This document shows positions 41,198-49,059 of a stretch of 64,000 nucleotides of DNA, piece after piece. The stretch's first letter is position 1; every line of letters begins with the position of its first letter. Below the pieces are notes generated by a model, which saw only the letters and a program-made list of their open reading frames with translations, did not search any database and was not told the DNA's origin. The DNA comes from Cedecea lapagei (GTDB lineage: Bacteria > Pseudomonadota > Gammaproteobacteria > Enterobacterales > Enterobacteriaceae): contig NZ_LR134201.1 of the NCBI RefSeq assembly GCF_900635955.1, forward strand, positions 3,410,001 to 3,474,000, given 5' to 3'. The position numbers were made by a program, and so were the translations under genes.

Positions 41198-42673
41198 ATG
41201 TCCAATCATTATCTCCGCATCTTCCAGCAGCCGAAATCCGCCATCTTACTGATACTCGGCTTTGCTTCAGGCCTGCCTTTGGCCCTGACCTCGGGTACGC
41301 TCCAGGCCTGGATGACCGTCGAAAATATCGACCTGAAAACCATCGGTTTCTTCTCGCTCGTCGGCCAGGCCTACGTCTTTAAGTTCCTGTGGTCACCGGT
41401 GATGGACCGCTACACGCCGCCGCTGCTCGGGCGTCGCCGTGGCTGGCTGCTGATTACGCAAATTCTGTTGTTGGTGGCCATTGCCGCCATGGGATTCCTC
41501 GAGCCCTCCTCGCAGCTGCGCTGGATGGCGGCTCTGGCGGTGATCATCGCCTTCTGCTCTGCCTCTCAGGATATCGTCTTTGATGCCTGGAAAACCGACG
41601 TGCTGTCAGCCGAAGAGCGCGGCACCGGCGCCGCCATCAGCGTGCTGGGCTACCGCCTGGCGATGCTGGTTTCCGGCGGCCTTGCGCTGTGGCTGGCGGA
41701 CCGCTATTTAGGCTGGCAGGCAACCTACTGGCTGATGGCCGCTCTGCTTGTCCCCTGCATTATCGCCACGCTTTTGGCCCCGGAACCGACCGATGCCATT
41801 CCCGTCCCCAAAAGCCTCGAGCGCGCCGTTGTTGAGCCCCTGCGAGACTTCTTTGGCCGCAACAACGCCTGGCTGATTTTGTTGCTGATCGTGCTTTATA
41901 AGCTCGGCGATGCTTTTGCCATGAGCCTGACCACCACCTTCCTGATCCGCGGCGTCGGCTTTGATGCCGGTGAAGTCGGCGTGGTGAATAAAACGCTGGG
42001 GCTGTGCGCCACCATTGTCGGAGCGCTGCTCGGCGGGATGCTGATGCAAAAGCTGACGCTGTTCCGCGCTCTGCTGATCTTCGGCATTTTGCAGGGCGTC
42101 TCCAACGCCGGTTACTGGCTGCTGTCGGTGACCGACAAAGACCTGTTCACCATGGCAAGCGCGGTATTCCTGGAAAACCTGTGCGGCGGCATGGGCACCG
42201 CGGCCTTCGTCGCGCTGCTGATGACTTTGTGCAATAAGTCTTTCTCCGCTACCCAGTTTGCGCTGCTTTCCGCCCTGTCCGCCGTTGGCCGCGTGTATGT
42301 CGGCCCGATTGCCGGCTGGTTTGTTGAGGCGCACGGCTGGCCAACCTTCTATCTGTTCTCGGTGGTGGCTGCGGTGCCTGGCATCCTGTTATTGCTGGTA
42401 TGTAAGCGTACGCTGGAGTTCACTCAGCAAACGGAAACCTTCATGCAGCGCAGTGAATTTCATTCTGCCTACCGCCTGGCGCTGCGTATTCTAAGCTTTG
42501 GTTGCCTGCTGCTGGCGGCATGGCTGCTGGTGATTATCAGTAATGCGCTGGGGCTAACCGAGTGGACCTTTGGTTTACAGCTTCTGGAATGGGGGGCGTT
42601 GTTTGCCCTCGGCGGTATTTTGTTTGGCGGCGTGCTGGACTTCCTCGCCCTGCGTAAAACGGCGCTTATCTAA
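41198..42673 (+). CDS. ampG: Muropeptide permease AmpG
   Basis: AmpG is the inner-membrane proton-coupled importer of GlcNAc-anhydroMurNAc peptides for cell-wall recycling, and the entry point of the AmpC beta-lactamase induction signal. The protein from MSNHYLRIFQQP is 491 residues, as in E. coli; a start five codons earlier is possible but has no better ribosome site. About 14 helices of the major facilitator fold; blocks SGLPLALTSGTLQAWMTVEN and SASQDIVFDAWKTDVL are conserved. Confidence 0.95.
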   Translation: MSNHYLRIFQQPKSAILLILGFASGLPLALTSGTLQAWMTVENIDLKTIGFFSLVGQAYVFKFLWSPVMDRYTPPLLGRRRGWLLITQILLLVAIAAMGFLEPSSQLRWMAALAVIIAFCSASQDIVFDAWKTDVLSAEERGTGAAISVLGYRLAMLVSGGLALWLADRYLGWQATYWLMAALLVPCIIATLLAPEPTDAIPVPKSLERAVVEPLRDFFGRNNAWLILLLIVLYKLGDAFAMSLTTTFLIRGVGFDAGEVGVVNKTLGLCATIVGALLGGMLMQKLTLFRALLIFGILQGVSNAGYWLLSVTDKDLFTMASAVFLENLCGGMGTAAFVALLMTLCNKSFSATQFALLSALSAVGRVYVGPIAGWFVEAHGWPTFYLFSVVAAVPGILLLLVCKRTLEFTQQTETFMQRSEFHSAYRLALRILSFGCLLLAAWLLVIISNALGLTEWTFGLQLLEWGALFALGGILFGGVLDFLALRKTALI

Positions 42674-42687
42674 AGAGCATAAAAAAA

Positions 42688-42709
42688 ACCGGGCGATAAT
42701 CTGCCCGGT
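42688..42709 (-). terminator. Terminator of the convergent flavoenzyme gene
   Basis: ACCGGGC (42688-42694) pairs with GCCCGGT (42703-42709). On the minus strand an eight-base T-run follows, so it ends the 925-residue flavoenzyme transcript. Confidence 0.75.
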
Positions 42710-42718
42710 CTGAGAGAG

Positions 42719-42748
42719 CCGGAAAGGTCATCCTTTCCGGTTTTTTTT
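42719..42748 (+). terminator. ampG terminator
   Basis: CCGGAAAGG-TCAT-CCTTTCCGG (42719-42740) followed by eight Ts is a strong intrinsic terminator for ampG, back to back with the minus-strand one. Confidence 0.88.
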
Positions 42749-42752
42749 CGCT

Positions 42753-45530
42753 TTAAGCCAGCGCGTGTGCCGCCGCATTTTGCCCGGCAAGCGTGCCGAA
42801 GATGATGATATCGGCTACCGCGTTACCGCCGATGCGGTTAGCGCCGTGAATACCGCCGGCCACTTCCCCCGCAGCCCACACGCCTTTGATGACCTGCTGG
42901 TGCTCGCTCACCACTTCGGCGTTGGTATTGATGGTTACGCCGCCCATGGTATGGTGAACGCCAGGCGCAACGCGGATGGCGTAGTAGGGTCCGCTATTCA
43001 GCGGGAAGCGCATGCCGGTGGTGCGCCCAAAGTCTTCATCTTTATTCTGCTTCACAAAGCCGTTGTAACGGTCAAGCGTCTGCTGCAGGGCGCTGGCATC
43101 CATGTTCAGCTTCAATGCCAGCTCTTCTGGCGTTGGCGCGCTGATCACAAAGCCGCTGGCGATGTACTCGTCGGCCGCTCTGTTGTTCTGGCGCACCTGC
43201 TCGTCAAACAGGATCCAGGCGCTTTTCTCAGGCAGCGCAATAATTGCTGCCGAAACGTTGTCGCGCGTTTGCATTTCGTTGTAGAAACGCAGCCCTTCCT
43301 GACTCACCAGGATCGCACCGCCACCGCGAATGGATTCGGAGATGAGGTAGGAGGTGGTTTGCTCAACGGTTGGGTGGATCTGGATTTGATCCATATCTAC
43401 CGTACCGGCGCCGATTTTTTCCAGCAGAGCGATGCCGCTGCCGGTCGCGCCCTTGTGGTTGGTGGTCACAAAGCCCTTCAGCTCTGGGCGGTAGTGAACC
43501 ACCATTTTGCGGTTGGCGCTAAAGCCCCCGGTCGCCACCACCACGCTTTTCGCCAGCAGAATATGGTGCTCGTTGTATTCGTTAACGATTTTAACCCCGG
43601 TCACCACGCCGTTTTCGTGCAGGATCTCTTCGACGGTGGAATCCAGCAGGACGTCAATGCCGCGCTGATTGACCTGCTTCACCAGGCCGCTGATCAGATA
43701 GCCGCCGACGGCGGAACGGTCTTCAGGGCGATGCGTACGGTCAATGCTCATGCCGCCGGTGGTAGTGATATCGCTCAACGTGATGTCGAGGCTTGCGAGC
43801 CACTCAATGGCGCCCGGCGCGCGCTCGACAAACGCCTTCAGCAGCGGAACGTTATTCTTGAATTTACCGCCTTTCAGCGTCTCATCGTAAAACAGCTCTT
43901 TGCTGTCTTTGATGCCTTTCAGCGTCTGGAAGCGTGTTTCCGCGGCGTTCATCCCTGCAGATGCCTTAATGGTGTTGCCGCCGATGGTTGGCATTCGCTC
44001 AATAATCACCACGCGGGCACCGGCATCGGCAGCACGAATTGCCGCCGACAAACCCGCGCCGCCGCTGCCGATCACCACAACATCGTAGCTTTGAGGAGCA
44101 TCAGGGTTTCCGCCTTCTTCGATGACGTGTTCTTTGCTGGAAGTCGTCAGCGCGCGGGATACGGCTTTCTTCAGCGCCTCACTCTGGGTGGTCGCCCCGG
44201 TCACCGCATCCACATACGGGCTGTTGGCCACCAGCATACGGGAACGCAGGATCTCGAAGCTTGGGGTAAAATCGACATCCACCGAATCATCCTGCACCAA
44301 GGTAATGTCGGTGATACGGTCAGTATCGAGCGTAACGCTGATTTTCAGCTTGAGCGCTTCGGCCTCCACTTTTTCCTGGAAGACCCCGGCTTTGTATTTG
44401 CGGCCAGTGGTGCTGGTATCGCGGATCATCGCATCGACCAGCGAGAAGCGCCACAGCGGTTCGGGGATCAGCAGCTCTTCACGCTTCGTGCTGTCGATGA
44501 ACAAATCGAGCGTTTCATTTTTCAGAATGCGATCGGCCCAGTCCGGATAAGCGATGCAGGCTTTACCTACCGCAATCAGGTCATAACCTAAGCCCAGCGC
44601 CTCTTCGGCGTCGCTGCGATTCACCACCCCGCCCACGCCAATCACCGGGACTTTCGCCAGCGTTTCGGAGCGCATGGCCAGGTACTTGTCGATCAGCATC
44701 GTAGGGTCTTTGGTATCGACTATTGAGGCGCGTTTGAAGTAGCCCACGGAGAAGTGCAGATAGTCAACGCCTCTTTCTGCCAGCTTTTCCAGCAGGTACA
44801 TGGTGTCGTCAAAGCGAATGCCCGGCACCTCAATCTCTTCCGGCGAGAAGCGGTAGCCGATAATAAAGGAAGCATCGGCAAAGCGGCTCGCCATTTTATG
44901 GGTGATCTCGAGCACTTCCAGCGGGAAGCGCGCACGATTGTCCCGGCTACCGCCCCACTTATCATCACGCTGGTTCGAGTTTGGCGAGTAGAACTGCTGG
45001 ATCAGGTAGGTGTTCGCGCCGTGGATCTCAACGCCGTCAAATCCGGCTTTAATAGCACGGTTCACGGCATCACCAAATTTGGTGATCATGACGTCAACTT
45101 CTTCGGCGGTTAAGGCTTCCGGCGTCGTGGCCCCTTCACGCGGCGCGGCGATAGCGCTCGGCGCAACGGGTTTTTTACCGCCAATCAGCTCAGGCTCAAC
45201 CATCCTGCCGCCGTGGTAAATCTGCAAAATGGCTTTAGAGCCCTGGGATTTGATGGCGCTGGCGATTCGCGCGAGGCCCGGAATTTTATTGTCGCTGTCG
45301 ATGGCAAGGGCGCCCGGGAAAGCGGGGCCCTTAGGATCGATAAAGCAGCATTCGACGATAACCGTGCCGATAGTGCCAGCGCGCTCGCGGTAATACTCAA
45401 CCAGGTCACTCGGCACGCTGCCGTCGTAAAAGCCCGTACAGGTGGTCATCGGCGCCATAATCAGGCGGTTTTTCAGCACCGCGCCGTTGGGCAAGGTTAG
45501 CGGCTTCAGGATCGGAGTTTTGGAGTTCAT
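42753..45530 (-). CDS. Three-domain OYE / FMN-binding / fumarate-reductase flavoprotein
   Basis: A 925-residue soluble fusion without signal peptide. Residues 1-365 are an Old Yellow Enzyme domain with H170, N173 and Y175 (HGANTYL) and WGGSRDNRARF. Residues about 385-465 are an FMN_bind domain with the flavinylation motif DAVTGAT, T447 being the expected site of ApbE-type FMN attachment. Residues 480-925 are a fumarate-reductase domain: GSGGAG for FAD, and H719, E732, R735, R756, H859/H860 and R899, which correspond to the full Shewanella flavocytochrome c active site. Related three-domain proteins in Klebsiella are soluble NADH:fumarate reductases. It should take electrons from NADH at the OYE FMN and reduce fumarate or a similar enoate. 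A CitT-like transporter is divergent. No apbE is in view. Confidence 0.86.
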   Translation of the reverse strand: MNSKTPILKPLTLPNGAVLKNRLIMAPMTTCTGFYDGSVPSDLVEYYRERAGTIGTVIVECCFIDPKGPAFPGALAIDSDNKIPGLARIASAIKSQGSKAILQIYHGGRMVEPELIGGKKPVAPSAIAAPREGATTPEALTAEEVDVMITKFGDAVNRAIKAGFDGVEIHGANTYLIQQFYSPNSNQRDDKWGGSRDNRARFPLEVLEITHKMASRFADASFIIGYRFSPEEIEVPGIRFDDTMYLLEKLAERGVDYLHFSVGYFKRASIVDTKDPTMLIDKYLAMRSETLAKVPVIGVGGVVNRSDAEEALGLGYDLIAVGKACIAYPDWADRILKNETLDLFIDSTKREELLIPEPLWRFSLVDAMIRDTSTTGRKYKAGVFQEKVEAEALKLKISVTLDTDRITDITLVQDDSVDVDFTPSFEILRSRMLVANSPYVDAVTGATTQSEALKKAVSRALTTSSKEHVIEEGGNPDAPQSYDVVVIGSGGAGLSAAIRAADAGARVVIIERMPTIGGNTIKASAGMNAAETRFQTLKGIKDSKELFYDETLKGGKFKNNVPLLKAFVERAPGAIEWLASLDITLSDITTTGGMSIDRTHRPEDRSAVGGYLISGLVKQVNQRGIDVLLDSTVEEILHENGVVTGVKIVNEYNEHHILLAKSVVVATGGFSANRKMVVHYRPELKGFVTTNHKGATGSGIALLEKIGAGTVDMDQIQIHPTVEQTTSYLISESIRGGGAILVSQEGLRFYNEMQTRDNVSAAIIALPEKSAWILFDEQVRQNNRAADEYIASGFVISAPTPEELALKLNMDASALQQTLDRYNGFVKQNKDEDFGRTTGMRFPLNSGPYYAIRVAPGVHHTMGGVTINTNAEVVSEHQQVIKGVWAAGEVAGGIHGANRIGGNAVADIIIFGTLAGQNAAAHALA

Positions 45531-46175
45531 TCTTTCTCATTCCAGCAGGTGAGGTCGACATTGATCGGCGCGCGGTGAGTAGCGCCGACAGGCAACACAA
45601 TTATCAGGGAGTAACCAAATTTGAATTAGTGAACAGAAACGGTTATTTCGCGGAATATATTTTTGGAATGTTAGTCAACGTCTTAAAAAAAGCAAATACA
45701 AATAATAACCATAAATAACAAAAGGTTTTATATGAAACCGCGTTTTCTGAATACTGCATAAGCCTATGCAAAGCGGCATCGTGCGATCGGCTCAACATTT
45801 GACCTTTAACCTCGATAAGACTATGGATATAAAGGGTGCGATTTTTTTAGTTAAATAAAAGCGTTGGTTTTTTGCTGAATAAAAATCAAAATCAAATATC
45901 TGATAAGGTTTGGTAAAATGCAAAAAATGGGCTAATCGCCTGTTGTTTCAGTATGATGAAGGATTAAGGAAGTAACAGATTATCACCCATTAAATATGAG
46001 GTTAAAGGGAGGCTGGGATCTGGTGCGATGAGCGGTCAGATTTGCACCGGTTAAAAAAACTATCATGAATGCATCAAATTCTGCCTATAAAAGATTAGGC
46101 AGAAATAAAAGTCAGGAAACAGGTTACGCAGGGAATATTAATCGAATTCATCATGATAACTTTAAGGCACAGGCT
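45531..46175. other. A/T-rich divergent intergenic region
   Basis: The 645 bp between the flavoenzyme and the transporter hold no supported gene. The stretch 45620-45990 is very A/T-rich, as in H-NS-bound promoters. A weak FNR-like match TGAAT-N4-ATCAA lies at 45876-45889. Promoters for both genes must be here but no strong -35/-10 pair stands out. Confidence 0.6.
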
Positions 46176-47687
46176 ATGACGAACACCTCAACAATAAGCG
46201 CGACGGCGAAAGCTTCGCCCCCAAATGCGGGGAATAAAAAGCGCTTGATATTGCTATTTTTACCGATCCTGATCAGCATTATTATATTGCTGCTTCCGGT
46301 TCCCGCAGGATTAGAGCCGTATGCATGGCACTTCTTTGCCGTTTTCGTCGGCGTTATTGTTGGATTGATCTTTGAGCCGTTGCCGGGTGCGGTGATCGGG
46401 CTTACAGGCATCGTGGTGATCGCCCTGTTTAGCCAGTGGCTGCTGTTTAGCCCTGCCGAACTTGCCGATCCTAAATTCAAGCTGGCGGGTCAGTCTTTCC
46501 AGTGGGCGGTGAGCGGCTTTAGCAACTCCACCGTCTGGCTGATCTTCGGCGCCTTTATGTTTGCCGCCGGCTACGATAAAACGCAGTTTGGCCGCCGACT
46601 GGCGCTGATTCTGGTGAAATATCTTGGCCGACGCAGCCTGACGCTGGGCTATGCGATCACCTTCGCCGACCTGCTGCTCGCCCCGTTCACGCCGTCTAAC
46701 ACCGCGCGCAGCGGGGGCACCATCTACCCGATTATTGCCAACCTGCCGCCGCTCTATGGTTCGCTGCCAAACGACCCCAGCTCCCGCAGAATTGGCTCTT
46801 ACCTGATGTGGGTTGCGATCAGCGCCGCCTGTATCACCAGCTCAATGTTCCTCTCCGCGCTGGCCCCTAACCTGCTGGCGTTAGCGCTGGTGAAAAGCAT
46901 CATCGGCTTTGAGATCTCCTGGGGCATGTGGTTCCTGGCCTTCCTGCCGCTCGGCGTGCTGCTGATCCTGACGATGCCGCTGCTGGCCTACTGGTTCTAC
47001 CCGCCTGAAGTGAAGGTCAACGACGAAGTGCCTAAGTGGGCTGCCGCAGAGCTGGAAAAACTGGGTAAACTTTCGCGCAACGAAATCCTGCTGCTGCTGT
47101 TCGTCTGTAGCGCCCTGCTGATGTGGATTTTTGCCGCGGCGTGGATTGAACCGGCGATGGCTGCCCTGCTGGTTATCGTCCTGATGCTGTGGACCGGGGT
47201 CCTTAACTGGAACGACATTATCAGCAACAAGCCGGCCTGGAATACCTTCGCCTGGTTTGCCACTCTGGTCGCTCTGGCCGATGGCCTGGCTCGCGTAGGC
47301 TTTATTGCCTGGCTGGGTAAAGAAGGTGCCTCGCTGCTGCAGGGCTTCGACCCGCAGGTGTCGGCGGTGATGCTGCTGGTGGCGTTCTATCTGCTGCACT
47401 ATCTGTTTGCCAGCACCACGGCGCACACCACTGCCCTGCTGCCGGCAACCCTGACCATTGCCGCGTCTATTCCGGGCATCAATATGCCAGTCTTCTGTCT
47501 GATGATGGTAACGTCGCTCGGCGTGATGGGGATCATTACCCCGTACGGCACCGGTCCAAGCCCGATCTACTACGGCAGCGGCTATCTGCCAACCAAAGAT
47601 TACTGGCGAATGGGCACCATCTTTGGCGCTATCTTCCTCTGTTCGCTGATGCTTATCAGCTACCCGTGGATGGTACTGATGTTCTGA
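46176..47687 (+). CDS. CitT-like dicarboxylate/tricarboxylate transporter (DASS family)
   Basis: A membrane protein of about 503 residues with 11-12 helices, close to E. coli CitT (487) and TtdT. Marks are FTPSNTARSGGTIYPI with the substrate/cation SNT motif and the C-terminal ITPYGTGPSPIYYGSGY. I place the start at 46176 (MTNTSTISATAK) behind AAGGCACAGG; an in-frame ATG at 46065 would add 37 polar residues but lacks a ribosome site. Relatives exchange citrate or tartrate for succinate. Divergent to the enoate/fumarate-reductase fusion, it most likely imports the oxidised acid and exports succinate or the reduced acid; substrate is not determined. Confidence 0.88.
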   Translation: MTNTSTISATAKASPPNAGNKKRLILLFLPILISIIILLLPVPAGLEPYAWHFFAVFVGVIVGLIFEPLPGAVIGLTGIVVIALFSQWLLFSPAELADPKFKLAGQSFQWAVSGFSNSTVWLIFGAFMFAAGYDKTQFGRRLALILVKYLGRRSLTLGYAITFADLLLAPFTPSNTARSGGTIYPIIANLPPLYGSLPNDPSSRRIGSYLMWVAISAACITSSMFLSALAPNLLALALVKSIIGFEISWGMWFLAFLPLGVLLILTMPLLAYWFYPPEVKVNDEVPKWAAAELEKLGKLSRNEILLLLFVCSALLMWIFAAAWIEPAMAALLVIVLMLWTGVLNWNDIISNKPAWNTFAWFATLVALADGLARVGFIAWLGKEGASLLQGFDPQVSAVMLLVAFYLLHYLFASTTAHTTALLPATLTIAASIPGINMPVFCLMMVTSLGVMGIITPYGTGPSPIYYGSGYLPTKDYWRMGTIFGAIFLCSLMLISYPWMVLMF

Positions 47688-47705
47688 TGAACGGCGCTTG
47701 ATGTG

Positions 47706-47737
47706 AAAGCCCCCGGCTTAAACCGGGGGCTTTTTTA
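47706..47737 (+). terminator. Transporter terminator
   Basis: GCCCCCGG (47709-47716) pairs with CCGGGGGC (47723-47730) and is followed by six Ts. The last bases are the stop codon of the convergent J-protein gene. Confidence 0.88.
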
Positions 47738-49057
47738 TTTTATGAAGTAGACCATTTCGATAATGATGCCGTAAAGCATGGGCAACAGCATCATGCCCAG
47801 CAGGTTCACCAGAGGAGGAAGCTGGCGAATAAATAAAACCGGGAACATCAGGGCAACAACCACAATTCTGATGGGCAAGTCACGCCAGTCGCTGCGCCGG
47901 TGCCATAGCGCCCACCCGACGGGGATAACCAGAAAGAGCATAATCACCAGCGCCCGCATCGTGATGACGTCTTTCCCCTGCCAGGCGCTTGCCCCTCGCC
48001 AGGCGCTGTATAACGCCAGCGCCAGCAGCACTACCGAGGCCAGCCAGAAAAAAGCATGAACGCATTTGCCTGCTGTCCCGCCAGGTTCAAACCGGCGCTC
48101 AAGGATCGGATATCCCCAGAGATACACCATCACCACACCCAACATAATTGCGGATTGAAGCGCCATTTTCGGTGACTCATGTCCCGGTAGCCAGGCCGTA
48201 TATCCCCAGAAAAATACGGCAATAATGGCTCCCCAGCTGAGTGCCAGACCTGGTTTTTGCAGCGCCTCAAGAAGTTCAGGATTAAGGCGCTCCTGCAACG
48301 CGGGATACTGCTGACGTATTTCTCTGACCTGCTTAGCCAGCTGCGAGAAAAGATCCGGCCACAGCCTTACCCACCCTGAAATCTCCGTTCCCTTTTCCGC
48401 CAGCAAACGCCATTTCAGCTGCCCATAACGACTGCCGCCATACTGCCGGGCCAGGTATTGCCAGTAGTTTTCCTGGTCCGTTACAGCAATCTGCTGTTCG
48501 AGGGCATCAACCAGCCAGTCAGGCAGTTGAGATGAGCGGTAGCTGTCGATTCGCCAGTCCATCACCGCAGAAACTTCATTCAACAGGCTGCGGTTAAGCC
48601 ATCGCTGCCCGCTTAGCGCTTCGGCAAGCATCAGGCTAAACGCGCGTCTGGCTTCAAGCGCATCAGGGATCTCTTCATCAAGATACTGGTGCAGCTCACC
48701 TAACCCTTTGAGTTCATCCCTGATTAAAAGAGCCGAAATTGCCTGCGCTTTTTCCCAGAGTTCATTTCTACTCCAGCTCTCCCCCGGCACTTCAGCTTGT
48801 GCAGAAGGCGGAGCGTCTTCCTCATTAAACTCAGGGCTAAGCTCATCGACTAACACAATATCCCGCGCATCTATCCAGACAGTTTCTGGCGCCGAACTGG
48901 CATAGCGTTTAGCGCTATCAAACGCCTCGCGCAACGCCTGAAAGCCCTTTGGATCTTTGTCCGGCCGCCGCAATTTTAGCTCGCGGGCATAAGCCCGACG
49001 AATTTCACTTTCATCTGTTGTAGGCTCAATGCCCAGCACATCCCATATTGTCGCCAT
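47735..49057 (-). CDS. Membrane-anchored J-domain protein, DjlB/DjlC-like
   Basis: A 440-residue protein with an N-terminal J-like domain (about 1-52: MATIWDVLGIEPTTDESEIR, then ARELKLRRPDKDPKGFQALR). The invariant HPD of J-proteins reads R31-P32-D33 here, so the histidine is replaced. A soluble helical middle part follows (about 95-265), then about six hydrophobic helices at 271-290, 299-318, 334-352, 367-385, 396-412 and 417-437. It starts 2 bp after the hscC stop and is surely co-transcribed. In E. coli HscC works with DjlB and DjlC, so this is the likely partner that ties HscC to the membrane. Whether RPD stimulates ATPase is unproven. Confidence 0.82.
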   Translation of the reverse strand: MATIWDVLGIEPTTDESEIRRAYARELKLRRPDKDPKGFQALREAFDSAKRYASSAPETVWIDARDIVLVDELSPEFNEEDAPPSAQAEVPGESWSRNELWEKAQAISALLIRDELKGLGELHQYLDEEIPDALEARRAFSLMLAEALSGQRWLNRSLLNEVSAVMDWRIDSYRSSQLPDWLVDALEQQIAVTDQENYWQYLARQYGGSRYGQLKWRLLAEKGTEISGWVRLWPDLFSQLAKQVREIRQQYPALQERLNPELLEALQKPGLALSWGAIIAVFFWGYTAWLPGHESPKMALQSAIMLGVVMVYLWGYPILERRFEPGGTAGKCVHAFFWLASVVLLALALYSAWRGASAWQGKDVITMRALVIMLFLVIPVGWALWHRRSDWRDLPIRIVVVALMFPVLFIRQLPPLVNLLGMMLLPMLYGIIIEMVYFIK

Positions 49058-49059
49058 CT

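Noticed and set aside
42765..44591. 608-codon open frame opposite the flavoenzyme
   Set aside because: Antisense shadow; the minus-strand protein has complete catalytic motifs, this one has none.
45876..45889. FNR site in the flavoenzyme-transporter gap
   Set aside because: TGAAT-N4-ATCAA has only one good half-site in an A/T-rich region; too weak to list as a feature.
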